From Apostichopus japonicus (Eukaryota; Echinodermata; Holothuroidea; Aspidochirotida; Stichopodidae): a stretch of DNA of 64,000 nucleotides. The notes under the pieces are model-generated. The model saw nothing but the letters and a program-made list of their open reading frames with translations. It had not been told where the DNA came from and did not search any database. Numbering within the stretch: position 1 is the first letter of the stretch; the number at the start of each line of letters is the position of its first letter. Below are positions 12,673 to 25,300 of this stretch, piece after piece. The stretch covers positions 30,620,001-30,684,000 of the forward strand of contig NC_092580.1 in NCBI RefSeq assembly GCF_037975245.1, read 5' to 3'. Made by a program: the position numbers and the translations under genes.

Positions 12673-13480
12673 GTAGAATAGGGTTCGTTAACACAACAAC
12701 GTGAAGGATACCAGTCAGAATACCAATACACTTAAGATGGCAAAACATCTCCTTAATTATTTCTTAAGGCAATTTTCCTATTGGTTATCAGTCATAATTC
12801 GCAAAGTAGAGAATAATTTCAGGAGTTTTGAAACAAGTTTGCTGTTGCTGCTAAGATTTTTGGAAGATAGATGCTCATACAACCTCAGATTTTCATTGCG
12901 TAAAAGATCGCTTCAATTTATGCAGTGTAATGGAGTAATAGCGATATTTTTTCGCGCATCAATCTGCAGCTAAAAGACATGATAAATAATTGGGAAAATG
13001 TACGAAGTCGCTCAAATCGAGCAGCGGTTCAAAGTAGCAGTGAGGTACTGTATAGGCTAAGGACTCCCGCACACCTAGTTACTGTATAGTATATGCCTAG
13101 TAAAATAGAGGAGCCCTAATGTAACAGAAGCCAAGCTATCTTCGTAGGTATTTTTACAGATGTTTTATTTGTAATTGTTTGAGACACTACAGTAGGCCTA
13201 GCTGCTTATTTATGATTGTGCGTCATGTTTTACTTTGTTCATCACTTACTTTGGTGGAAAAATGTTCATTTCATACTGCACAGAAACATAATGATCCAAT
13301 GTGCAATTACGTAGCACCATGCATCTGCCTAAGTGCCTTATTTTTTTTGCACAGAAAGTATTGATGTTGTAGATCTGTACTATGGAGACTTGAACAGCAA
13401 TAATAGGCCTAGTGGCGAGTGAATTTTGGCGAGTAGATTTTTAGTCACGGTCGTCAAATAGCGAGAACATTTAAAAATAT
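9025..13480. other. Long gene-free spacer with homopolymer tracts
   Basis: No convincing gene. Visible features: C/G tracts near 9607-9630, 10128-10138 and 10484-10496, a copy of the GGCATATTTAGACTA repeat near 9675-9765, and TGTG runs near 12495-12525. Short frames (for example 12701-12973 and 11169-11486) have no recognisable motif or neighbouring splice structure. Confidence 0.4.
12643..12672. repeat. (GGCT)n microsatellite
   Basis: About seven perfect GGCT units in a row. Confidence 0.9.
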
Positions 13481-13489
13481 TTGTGTAGG

Positions 13490-13900
13490 CCTGAAAACCT
13501 GATTTCTCATGGTAGAAATCATCGATACTTTTCATACATGGTATATGGATATGCCATATTGAGTACAATAATCCTGTTGCTTGTGAGGTCAAATCTCCTT
13601 GAGGTCACCAGAGGTCAAACTCTGAAAACCCTTTTACATGAAACCTAACGATCGGAATCGTTGATAATTCTCGTACATGGTTTGTAGATGCATCACATTG
13701 AGTAAAAGACCTAATTTGTTTTTGGTGGAGATATGTATTGCCACGTACAGTAGACTGATCTGTGTTTATCATGCCATAGTGTATAATTGTACATCAAAAT
13801 AGTGGTTCGGGTCATTTACATTGCAGCAGCAGCTATTTCTGGTTAACAAGCAGAAGTCTAGTGCAATGAAGTCATCGAAACCTCAATTTTGCATTTTTGG
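13490..13900. repeat. Dispersed repeat related to 56260-56470
   Basis: Both copies share ACATTGAGTA, GTAGACTG.CCTGTGTT, CATGCCATAGTG, then AACAAGCAGAAGTCTAGTGC and a short hairpin-like GAGGTCATCGAAACCTC (GAAGTCATCG here). Upstream phrases with GAGGTCACCAGAGGTCAA link it to the larger repeat at 54930-56450. Confidence 0.65.
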
Positions 13901-14229
13901 TTAATTTCGTCAACTTGCTTTATTTGAAAAGTGAGCGGCTCAACGTCATCGATTTTTGTGAACTCTCACCAAGACTGAAGTCTGTTCAAACACTTTCACA
14001 ACACCAACACGGAAGTTCGGTTAAAACAGTAGCACCGTCGGAACAATCCCAGTCATCTGGGTTACATGGCAATCTTAATAACGCGTCAGGATTTGCATGC
14101 TTTTTACCTGCTCTGTGTTCTATCAAAGTTAGACTGTGACAAAAGTACTAGCCACAAGGCTGTCTGATCTGTTGGCTTCTTAAACAAAATTAACCTACGA
14201 AATGCACTGGGGTCATTCCTGACAATAAA

Positions 14230-15142
14230 CTTAACAATCAACTAATTACAAAATCTTTTTAGGAAGGTTTGAGTAAACTTCGTAGTCTCATAGAAAGAGA
14301 GGAACTAAGAACTCTTCAAATGACCGTAACGAGAGGAGACAGCAAACCCTAAAGAGCTGCGATGCTATTAACTGCGATAAAGAGGGACACTTTGCGAGGA
14401 ATTGTTGTGGAGGGAGAATCAAATAAATCGAAACAGTTGAATTTGGAATACTCCAGCAGACCGACTACGACGGCCTAGTTCCGGTCCCCGAGGTAAAACC
14501 GAAAGTGTTTCCAATTTATCGAAACTTTATGGACTGTCCATATTTGCTTTAGTAGAGAAGTAAACGGCACTAAAAAATTTTGAGTGGACTCAGAAGCTAT
14601 GGTAACTTGTATCAGGTTATTTTCTAGATAGTCTACCTGAGGTCGTAAACGTAAGGCCGCCGTGTATTGGGGCACCTGTGCAGCTAGAGACAAGTGTTGA
14701 TCACGGGCATATTGATGTGGTAGGCATAGCTAATTTGCTATTGAACTTAACAATCATTACGAGTGGGAAGCTTATGTAGCACCAATAATTTATTGGGTTT
14801 TGACTGTCCCTATCGCTTTGATCCTATAGTGGATGCTAGAAACGGTCTGAAGATTGGAGGTGTTAGTGTACCGTGTGAAATCAGGGACCTAGAATCGCCA
14901 GCAATTAGAGAGACACTGCAGAGATTGCGGCAAACAGTGAAATGATACTAGAGGGGTGCATCGCGGGGGGGGGGGTGGGTTTGCACGATCTGTTCAAAGA
15001 TGACCTTGACGGTGTCATTGCTGCCTTTACACTAATCGAGTACAATAGGAAGGACATCAGCATTCCACTGAGGGTAATGAACCTAACGTATGAACCAGTA
15101 GTATTTAAAGAGTGTATATGCTTGGCTACATCATTCAAGTAG
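14230..15142 (+). pseudogene. Decayed Ty3/gypsy-like gag-pol fragment
   Basis: Near 14351-14405 a zinc-knuckle-like segment can be seen across a frame break: a Cys, then Cys-Asp-Lys-Glu-Gly-His-Phe-Ala-Arg-Asn-Cys, the CCHC form at the end of retroelement Gag. At 14763-14945 a frame reads LLGFDCPYRFDPIVDAR and then GLKIGGVSVPCE, matching the tail of gypsy-type aspartic proteases. At 14942-15142 a frame has ISIPLRVMNLTYEPVVF, matching the post-protease linker common in these elements. Stops and frame changes separate the pieces and no reverse transcriptase or LTR was seen, so this is a relic. Confidence 0.6.
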
Positions 15143-15860
15143 TGAAATTTTACAAAACGTTAACAGCAGACCAACGCGAGACCAAAACGGCTATCTACTG
15201 CGGGTGCTCGTAGCAACCTCAATGATACATTTCCACCCTTGTGATGCGTTTTTGAACGTGCCGTTCAAGTCCGACAATGTACTCATTGGTTGTGGCGAGC
15301 ACTAGTAGTCTGCATAGCCGTTATGTCACCATTGACCTGCATAGAAAACATCCAGCAATAATTCATAATAGTATCAAAAGAGTGCAAACGTTTCAACGAT
15401 GAGCAGTTTAGACAACTGCAAGTAGGCCATCGTAGTTTATGGTGACATATATAGCGTTTACCAGTTAACGTATGACTCTTATCGTGTAAAGCTCATAGCG
15501 TCATTCACATATAGAACTTCAGTCTTAGGAAAACATCTTACACATAAAGGAGAAGCCCTCTACAAAGATTTGTGGAACGACGTATGGTATTCTCCATGCA
15601 TTAATGGTGACCTATTAAAGCCTATGGCACATGTAATGCATTATGTCTGCACATTAAAGTTGTAATCCATTTCGTCATAGAAATGGTTAGGACACTTCCT
15701 TATGGTGTTCAATATCATACGAGACTAACTGAACCACTTGTTGACATAACGAAAACGATAGCCGCCAGTATGTGGCCTTAGGCTACATGTTAACGAAACA
15801 TCCAATCACATATGCTAGTTTTAGTGATCACGAGATAGGAGCCCGGAGATAAAAATCGTA
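15143..15860. other. No gene seen between gypsy relic and promoter
   Basis: Possibly further decayed retroelement sequence; no motif recognised. Confidence 0.35.
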
Positions 15861-15874
15861 TGATATTTTTCAGG

Positions 15875-16054
15875 CCAATCACCTACCTCAGATTGCTGAG
15901 ACCTAACCTTCCATGTAAGGTAAATCATTTTTCATTGGCTTACTTGAAGTGTTAAGCGAGCAGTCTAAGTCTGACGTCACAACTTTCTATACCCAGCTGG
16001 GTTTATGAGTTGAGTAAAGGGCAGTATATAAAGGATCCCAAGTTGCCTCGTCCA
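15875..16054 (+). promoter_or_regulatory. Candidate RNA polymerase II promoter (CCAAT, CRE, TATA, Inr)
   Basis: In order: CCAAT at 15875-15879, inverted CCAAT at 15934-15938, a perfect cAMP-response palindrome TGACGTCA at 15972-15979, and TATATAAAG at 16025-16033. An initiator-like CCACTT has its A at 16054, 29 bases after the first T of the TATA box. The spacing is that of a classical core promoter. The next plus-strand gene is the disrupted GTPase copy B (18902), so this may be its ancestral promoter. The same region for copy A would lie outside the window. Confidence 0.5.
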
Positions 16055-16094
16055 CTTAGTTGTGAACACAATTTGAACAAGACCAGCTGAATCT
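16054..16094 (+). other. Candidate non-coding first exon
   Basis: From the predicted start at 16054 to a strong donor, TCT/GTAAGT, at 16094/16095. There is no ATG inside. It would need to splice to a downstream exon such as the one starting after the AG just before GACTATT-like sequence at about 18893, directly upstream of the copy B GTPase ATG. Inferred from signals only. Confidence 0.35.
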
Positions 16095-16429
16095 GTAAGT
16101 TTCTCTTATGATTATTTTATTTAATTAAACGTTTTCTAACTTTAGTACTTTTATTTCTTTCATATTCCTAATTTATCGCGGTTATAATACAAAATGATAC
16201 TATTAATGTCATTTTGTGACCCCCCCCCTCCCCAATATAACTTTTTTTATATAATAATCTTTTTTTTAGCCTGTTATAACGAACTAAGAAGGCAATTTAA
16301 AACCCGAAACAAGTTTGAAGTTACATGTTTGAAGCAATAAAGACTCATATCCATTTGTAAAACGTGTCATAATACAAGATTGGGTTGTATATTATGGAAA
16401 CGTTAAGTTTGCGTCAAAATGTTAAGATC

Positions 16430-16790
16430 TTTTTTCTAAAATTTAGTCCCAATGAATTATTTTGTTGCAAAATATGGAATTGACGAGATTTTTAAATGAT
16501 CAAGTTAACACTATTCTACAAATTGTTCTATGGGTAATTCATTTTCTTGTACAATGTTGAATTGGTGGAATATATTTAGTGATCAAGCTATCATTTTGCT
16601 GCAAATTGTTAAATTGATGACATTTTTGATACATAATCATTCTACCGGTTTGCAGCAAAATGTTGAATTCCTCACTTAGTGGATTAAAGGTGTTTGCCAT
16701 TTTGTGGCAAATTGTGAGCATGTTAGCTGAACAATTAATCCTTTTGTTGAAAATTGCTACTGTATTGATGTTAACATTTCAATGACACCT
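16430..16790. repeat. Degenerate AT-rich tandem motif
   Basis: Loose repeats of a motif like TTTGTTGCAAATTGTTGAATT every 50-60 bases. A related style (TTAACGTTTTATGTC, CACGTTTTATCTC) marks the start of both duplication copies (1-240 and 17565-17820). Probably intronic low-complexity DNA. Confidence 0.45.
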
Positions 16791-18269
16791 TAACGTTTCA
16801 TAGTAAGTAGGTGACAAGACTCATTTTTATGAAATTTATGTTTGACATATTTTTACGAGTTTTTCCAAATTTGTGATAAAAATGAGGATATATTTTGGAA
16901 TATGATCTGCTACATTATAATGTCTTTACTTCATTTACCTTTTTCATGTAATGGTTACATATATACGTCTATATTTACGTCTGTAGTTTTTTAACATTTT
17001 AGCTAACAAACACATGTGATGTAATGTTCAATTTTGACTATGCTACAGGTTCACCATTGCAAGTTGTGCTACAAAATATTATCCCTTAATACAGTACTCC
17101 TAACCAGCAAATGTAAGTTTATTAAATGAATACAACAAATCTACGTTTTAGCTCTTTAAAGATACAGTGCAAGTTGTTGCCCACTAGCCCTATTCATTAA
17201 TATAATGCATTTCAAAGATAATTTTACTAAACGAAATTAAATATATTGCCAATAACTAAACACCACATATAGAAGGAGTGGGGGTGGGGGTGTAACAATC
17301 CAACAACTATTTTGCGTACGACCAGCGTCGCTTTTCGTGATAATCTTACGGTTTTTGAGGAATATTTTTATGATTCTATATATACTGAACATTGTTTTCG
17401 CGAAAATGAAACATTTCATCAGCGTGGTGATCCATCTGCGCTGTCGAGTACGGTCATGATCACCCGGGTTTGTGGTCATGTGTCTGAGTACATGTAAAAT
17501 GATGATGCACCTTTGAAAATGAGCTGAAAGCTGCTGTTAGGGCCGTAACACAGAAAATGTTTACTTCTGAAATGTTAACGTGTTATGTCCAAATTGTGTC
17601 GTTTTATCTCAAAATATTTACACGCAAGCGCATAGCTTTTCAACATATTATCAGAGTAGATGTTACACATTGTGTCACAATGTCCACGTTTGATCTCGGC
17701 ATGTTGACCTTGCAACTAAATCATGATGTATTCCCTATCGAAAATGAGACATGTTACCTTTAAATTACGTTTATGGTCGTTTTACTTGGAAGCTTTGACG
17801 TTTGATCTCAATGAGTTATTTTGAAATAACGACACATGTCGAAATTTTAAGCTAATTATTGGAATAGTTCACCTAAATTAAACCGTGCAATAAGAGTTAA
17901 GGTTCAAACCACCTAGAAGGTGATGTAGCTGGCCATTAACGTAGCAAGAAACTTCCGTGAAAGATATGAGTTCAAATGTTTGGGCATATTTTATTATAGC
18001 TTTCAAACAATTTGCCTGACTTGGATGTGGGAGTCTCTTGAACCATCGGGTAATCTGACCGCATTCACACTGTTTCATACTACTACAGCTACTGACAACC
18101 TGCTAAAACGTGAGTACCGTTTGCCATAATCTTTAGACGAGAATATAACATTTTTGTCGACAAGATATTATTGTTCTCAGAAAGTGCTGAGGGTCGATTT
18201 TTAAATATAAATATCATAAACATGCTTGACGGAGAGCTTCTGACCAATGTGTCTCTTTTGCCAAACTTA

Positions 18270-18560
18270 ACTACTTGCAAGTTTTAGTAAAATGTCAACG
18301 ATCTCAAAAGACCGTTGAACGAAGTTCTGGCACACCATTCATTGGGCAGAGCGGCATAACGGCTCGGAAACAGTGCGCCGCTTGGTCCGAAGCACCTTTA
18401 AGGCTCGGTCATGTTGAGGTTCCAGAGGGTGATCTAAAGGATATTAGGAATTTAAAAGGTAATGATTCAGATATCATGTTTTATCCACCCAGCCTGATCA
18501 TCGGGAGCAGGAGGCAATGCATGAGCTCTCTCGAAGCAAAATGAAGTAACATTTGATTTT
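18270..18560 (+). other. Conserved block upstream of GTPase copy B
   Basis: Counterpart of 640-930. The frame 18275-18544 is open for 89 codons and includes ERSSGTPFIGQSGITARKQC, with most differences from copy A being substitutions that keep the frame. Copy A has a stop where copy B reads LK (near 18460). An AGGTAATG donor-like site lies in both. May be a 5' exon; not recognised as a known domain. Confidence 0.35.
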
Positions 18561-18901
18561 CCAGGTGGACTGAAAGTTTCTCAAACGGTATTCCAGCCCT
18601 GCCCTGTTAACTTCTTTTAAGGTCCAAATATATCAACATTTAATTTGATCCAAATATATATGACATAATGACATCTTCCTATGTAAATCAAATATATTCG
18701 TTCATGTTATTGCATATTTTTGGACTTCTGTGTATCTGTCATTTTCTATCCGTAGGTTACGAATTGAAATATTCCTTTCATGATTTACCCATAGACGTCC
18801 AGTGAATGCTAAACCTCTGAGATCATCCTAGAAAAGAAGTCCTTTATCTAAAATACATTTTTGTTAAATCCGTATAGTATTGTTCAATATAGACTATTGC
18901 G

Positions 18902-19649
18902 ATGACGGTACCCAGCAGATTTGCTACATCTAAGACCGAGCCAGGTAATCCAACTATACATACGTTAAAAGTTAATGAAATTGAAAGAGTTGAGGAGAAC
19001 AAAATAAGAAAGTTGGTAATACATTCCGATGGGTGTATGTCTATCACTGAGTATGGATCAAAAGTTATCCTGCTGGTCGGAGAAACTGGCTCCGGAAAAA
19101 CACTCATGATGAATGCTCTCCTTAATTATGTATTAGGTGTTAAGTGGGAAGATAGTTATCGGTATAAATTAGATCCAGATGAAGATGAAAGTAAAAAACG
19201 CAGTCAAACCCAAAGCCAAACAGAATGGATATCAGTCTACACGCTTCACCATAATGAAAGCTATGGGATCCCTTACTCAATAACAATTATTGATACCCCG
19301 GGATTTGGAGATACTGCTGGTACTTCTAAAGATCAGAAAACTACAGCACAGATGAAATTCTTCTTCAGTGGGGAAAATGATGAAGGTATTGATCACTTAC
19401 ATGCAGTGATATTTGTTGCGCAAAGTGGCAAGGTAAGATTAACAGAATCACAAAAGTGTGTCTTTAACTGTATTTTATCCTTATTTGGGAAAGATGTCGA
19501 AGACAACATCTTTCTATTCACGACATTCGCTGACCAAAATGAACCTCTTGTACTGGAAGGGATGAAGGAAGCACATGTCCCTTACAAGGCCTATTATAAG
19601 TTCAATAATTCCCATTTGTACGCAAAGAAAGAATCTGCGAATGCGAGTG
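18902..19649 (+). pseudogene. GTPase copy B, 5' half (G domain), interrupted by transposon
   Basis: The G domain is intact: GETGSGKT and DTPGFGDT motifs, a TFADQN segment, and the same length as copy A up to about residue 249. The gene then runs straight into the left end of a CMC-like element; the open frame ends inside the element after the transposon-encoded tail LLKILGQIYPTF and a stop near 19690. If expressed from the intron-like upstream structure, it would give a 262-residue G-domain-only protein. Acceptor sequence and ATG context match copy A. Confidence 0.8.
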
Positions 19650-19659
19650 CACTGTTAAA

Positions 19660-20070
19660 AATATTGGGCCAAATTTACCCAACTTTTTAACCAACGTTGG
19701 GCATGTATTCAGCAACCTCAAAAGTTGGGCAAAAATTGACCAACCCAAATAGGTATAATAAATTCTCAATAGTTGGGAGGGGAATTACCCAACTGTTCAG
19801 GTTAGCCATTTCCCCAACTGTTGGGTGGGTCATTCATTTTGTTGGGCAAATCATTTAACCAACGTATGGGTTAAGGCACCAGTAATGTTTCCATCTGTTG
19901 GGCAGTTCATTTAGCCACCTGTTGGGTGTATACTAAATTTGTCCCAATTGTTGGACAATTCATGGATTTTGTTGGGCATTTGCAACAACCAAATGTTGGG
20001 TTAATCCTGAACCACTTCCAACTGTTGGGGGTTTCTTAGATCTTGTTGGGCAATATTGGAAAAGAACTGT
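19660..20070. repeat. Subterminal ACTGTTGGG-type repeats of the CMC-like element
   Basis: At least a dozen variants of a TTGGG core occur here, for example AACTGTTGGGTGGG, CTGTTGGGCAG and ATGTTGGGTTAA. Inverted matches (GCCCAACGTTGG, GCCCAACA) are near 26220-26310 and 26415-26470. Dense subterminal repeats of this kind mark CACTA-type transposons. Confidence 0.65.
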
Positions 20071-22363
20071 TGGAATTCTCAAAAATCTAAGACATCACAT
20101 CCTTTGAAATAAAGAAAGATACTGTATTTTGTAATACTTGGAACACCTTTATTCACTGACCTTGAAGAAGACATATATAACTATCATGGGTGAATAAACT
20201 TATTGTTGAATGAACTGAACTTGAACAAGACATACAACTATAATGGTTGAAGAAACTTTTTGTTGACTGAACAGTATAATTTGATATAAGAAGTCTTAAA
20301 TTCAGGTATTCTTGAAACAAGGGTATGAACTGAAATAAATTAATTAATGAAGCCATATGTTTCATTTATGTAGGGTTCACACACATTCCTTGGAAACTCA
20401 TTTTGATCTGAAAACAACCTTCCCTAAAGTGACATTAACATTTGTGGCCTCAATTTTCTTAAGAATCCCGCAGGATAAATTTTATGGAAAAAAATGCCAA
20501 TGGCTTTGTGATTTCTTGCCATGAGAACTAAAATCCCCCTTGTACATCAAACACCAACTTTGCATTAATATTTTAACCTTTTAACTTAAGTTTAACTCCA
20601 AAAGTTTCAGTAATGTGGATCAAAGCACATATACACCCTCCATTTCTGGAGTACCCATGTATGAAAGTGTACTGGTTAAAATTAATATTTAACCAATGCA
20701 AGGGTGAATCAAAATGGGCTGCAATCAAGGGGTGTAAAGCTCCATACTATAGTTAAACAGGAAGCAAAACAGGAAAAATGGAAATTTGCTGTGGTCAGAC
20801 TCACTCCCTCTCTAGATCTATGTTAGGACCTATGTTTTCTGACCATAGCTAATCACTTATTACCTTTGGAGTCTATTAAACTCATCATTAATTAATTAAT
20901 AATTATGTGGAACCATGTACAAAGTTGAATTTACAAAATTTAGAGCAATTTCTTTTGCACTTGAACAATTGTCTTCCACAATCTAATGATATTGGTAAAA
21001 CATTTTCCACAAAATGATTACTACATAACTACCCATCTTTAAATTGTTGAATAGGAAAAGATCTCTTTTTTAGATGAACATGAATGGAACACTTTAGAAC
21101 TTTTGTTCAAATGAATAATGGTATTAAAGGAGATACGAGGGCCGGCAAAAAAAATGTCTTTGAAAATGTTCTTCATGATAATTAAAACAAAGATCTGCAA
21201 ATTTTGATATTGCTATGCTAATTTCTGTGTTCTGTGCTGTGAAGCAAGCTATACAATGTTCATATGATTTAAAAACTGATAACATTCTTTAGGGCCATTC
21301 CACGTGACGTAAGTCGCAAATCAGAGCGAAATTTTACACTTGTTTTCAATATCATGTTCAGTACAAGTCTGTAGTAAAGTCAGAATCCAATAGTTCCTGA
21401 ACTTTGAAAACCCAAAATAAATTCTGTCACCACTGCGAAAGATTAATGCTTTCCCATTGCGAATTATATCGCCCTCAACATTTGTCAAGTAAGTCATGCT
21501 GAGAAATGAAGAATTTCAACTTTTTGGAGGAAATCAATAAATCCTGTGAAGTATTGAGAGAGAAATCTGCTAAGGTGCCTATTATATCTGAAAAGGACAC
21601 ATTGAGGAATAACTTCAAGGTAAAATTTAATTGATATGCATTTTATACTGATATTCTTATGCATATTAGTCACGTAAGTCACACGTGTGAACCTGCTCAG
21701 TTTCCTTTCACAGTTTCCAAATATACAAGGTAACACAGGCTAAGGAAATGTTTGAAAGTTCATTACATTGAGATGGGGGAGGGGAAAAGGTCTATTCTAC
21801 ATATGTAAAAATGTAAAAATAGTGGATAGAAAGAGCACAAGTATGTAAGTTCATTGTACACTAGCTCATCACACAGTAGTTGCTGGAAGAATTTTAATTG
21901 GTGGTGCAAATCAAGAGTAAGTTTCAAAATAACATGTGCAGTCACATTGTGCATAAAGCTCTGCCTTTCATGGGTGCCCTTAATAATAATGTCATTTTGA
22001 TTTAAGTGAATGCAATTACAGAGTAAGTTCAAAACTAGATGTTCAGTTTTACATAAAAAGTCCTATGGACTAGTTCTGCAAAATATCTTAACTTAAGTGC
22101 TACAGTAGCTAAATAGTTCCTTAATTAGCCGTTAAATCACTGCAACTGCCCATTTCAGCACGTTCATTACACAAATGTAACCTACATATACTCGTATCAT
22201 CCACTTTTCTTAACCAATTCCATGATAAATGCATGCTTCAAAATGAATTTCTAGACACCTTGTAATTTGTGTCGAAGTTTGAAACAGTGGTATTATGGCT
22301 TTGGATATGTATCCCATTATGATACCTCGAGGAAAAAAGGCTCCGAGCCAGGTGATAAACTGT
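20071..22363. other. Left-central part of the CMC-like element, no gene recognised
   Basis: AT-rich, short frames only. Contains CACGTGACGTAAGTCG-like and GTCACGTAAGTCACACGTG stretches near 21300 and 21665. No transposase motif found in any frame. Confidence 0.4.
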
Positions 22364-25300
22364 TTAAGGACTGGCAGCATTCTTCATGAAAGCTCTGAAA
22401 GACCGGATGGAGGAGGAAAGATTCTTCATTCCTGATTGCTTATATATGCAACTTTCAATGAAATCCCAAACATTTCGGCAGTGGTGCTGGTACTGCAAGT
22501 TGAATATGTAGTGTGCTTTATAGCAGATGTCGACTCCTTCAGAGAGTGTCTGCACGCTCACTGCGTGCCTCTCCAAGATAACAAACACTTGTGATGGTGT
22601 CAGCTTGAAGTCTGAGTACAACCCAAGGATGAAAGGCTGAGATCTTCATTCACTGCTTATTCCCTGTAAGTATGAAGGCAAATGGGTGTGCTCCTGTGAA
22701 ACCAATAGAAGCAATGAAAAGTAGCTTTTAGTATTCCATATTCAAATTTATTTATTTCTGGTGTGTTCTATATTACAGCCAAAACCATTTACTTTCTGCA
22801 TATCACATATATGTTATTGAACTTGTTGTAAAAATTTAAAATGGAAACGCTCCCTTTTGATATGTCTAACCAGTAGGATGATAGCAGCACACCACTGATT
22901 CATATGTATAATTAGTTTGGAGAGACATAACTGACTTAAGATCATCCAAGTGAACAAGGAGATCGTCGTAGGGCATTAGTTGGCACCTCCTTCCCAATTC
23001 GAAATATAAATGTAGATCACACTGGGTACATGCTAGTTTTGAACTCAGGGATTTTGCACAATCCAATGCCCAACAATAGCAATACTACACCTAATACTAC
23101 TGATACTTCTGATACTAATACTACTACTACTACCACCAACGATGACAAGAGGAACAAGAACAAAAAAAAAAGAACAACAACAATAGCAATAATGATGAAA
23201 ATACAGCTTAAAGGGTTTTACAGATCAGTGGAGCCAGTCACAATTCTCCAACAATCCTGGAGAGTAAGTTGCTGCAGTCTTTGTAATCCACACAGGGTTG
23301 TGCTCAGGTTCCTCACAAGTTCACATTTTCACCTGAGTGGAGTGAGGCCATCAAGATAGAGTGCCTTGCCTAAGGACACAATGTAGCCGGGATTCGAAAC
23401 ACTGATTCTTGGATTACGAGATTCAAACCCTAGCTGATTAGAAGCAAAGTCAGCAGCTGATATTAATAATGCATTTAGACACACCCTTTTTAATTCAATA
23501 AATGATGAAGCATGGTCTGTTGCCGCTGATCGTCCTCCAGTTTTGGCCTTGCTCCTGGTCCCAAAAATAAGTGGTAACATGAGCAATGACAGGTTGTCTT
23601 TCTCCCCTGAAAGTAAAAACCAAAATGCCAAATTTAGCAAAGCATAGAAACCTCAAAATCAATGGTTGTTGTAATATAATAGCCTATCAGGGAGTAAATA
23701 CCAAATTCAATAGTCATCAGGTTAGAAACAATAGGGTAGGTAAGTAGCTGGGAGACCCATCTCCTATTCAAAGAAAGATAGTGATCCTGTATTCAATATG
23801 GGAAATTTACAGAACATACTTAACATCATCAAGCTGGTTGTTGCTGAGGTAATATGGTTAAAGGTCATTGTTTGACCTCTGCTGACTTAATTTATTGTCC
23901 TTTGACCTACAGTATTCTATATTATCTACAATGAACACTAGAAATCTTCTTAGAAATTGTTGGCAATAAACACCAAGAAATGGACCAATCAATCTTGTTA
24001 CTGCTGAGAAAATGTGGTTATGAGGTTTAAGGTGTGTTAACCCTAAATAATCTGAGGCCTATTTCAAATCAACATATGGACCATCTACTCATCATGGGCA
24101 ATATCTGCATACTCAATATGAACCTAGCCCATTATTACTACAGAGATGTGGTTACAAGGTTTTTAGTGGTTGACCCATTTTAACATCAAATGACCTTTGA
24201 CCTCTTTCAAATTGAATAAGGATCATCACCGAAATGTTTCTACCCTGTTTCAATACTCTTCCTGTTTACCATTGCTCAGTTACTGAATGACTAATTTTGT
24301 ACGATGAGCCTGTGCATCACAACCACATCACATGGGTGGTCGCCATGGTTTTCCCATAGAGGGTGGCAAGATCTCCATCAGTAGGGTCAAGGCAGGGTTT
24401 AGACAAGGGTTTAGACAGAGGGGCCAACTGGCACCACATCAGCATCACCCCTGATCACACCAAACAGTAAGTGTTCATTTACCTTCGTTCAAACACTCTT
24501 CATCAACGTCAATACCCAGATCAACCTTTCATTGCTGATTCATCATGCCACATGTATACTGTATGACAGGATCCCTGAAACTTGACCAATCTTTGATGAA
24601 GTCGTCTGCCACTGCTGGATACAGTACCTGGAAGTCTTGTGTTATCTAGAGTACAAACAAAATGTAACTCATGTTACAAACTAATGATGCAATATAGGTA
24701 TGACTGATCTATTAACCCTTATCATGCCCATTTCAACATTTGTAGACAAAGGGAACCTGTACAGCTTCTAACGATCAAAGATTTTAAGTTTTGTTCACTT
24801 CAACTCACACTCGCAGATACCCACACTACCATGGAAATCATAGATTCCAATTTTTTGTGCATGACAGCGTAATATTTTTCCATAACGCAACCCGGCCAAT
24901 TGGTTTGATGACAAAGCATGCCAAGGCAATTGAAGCTGTGTAAATGCATTGGAGAACATTGACTAAGAAAACTCACCCTATTTACTTGTGAAAATAAGTA
25001 TTTGTCTTCAAACCTAATAGAGAGCAACTACGTTTCTTATTTTATTATTCTGGAAGCGACAGGGCACAGATTGGATTGAATCAATTGAATTAATAGAATA
25101 TTTAACCTTGGTCTGATCATTCGTTTAGCATTATAGCGGAACTGATGCTCATACTGCACGTACACTGATGATAACTTTCTAGTAATATAAACTGGCCGTA
25201 TAGATTGACTCAAAATCATAGCCTACCGTGGTCCTTGATATTCTGCGAGAGAAATGGCCATCGACTCTTATTGTGAGTTTTTATCCATGTGGTCAAGCTT

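Noticed and set aside
14230-15142. A host gene with a zinc knuckle
   Set aside because: The protease tail and post-protease linker after it, together with stops and frame breaks, point to a dead gypsy-type element.
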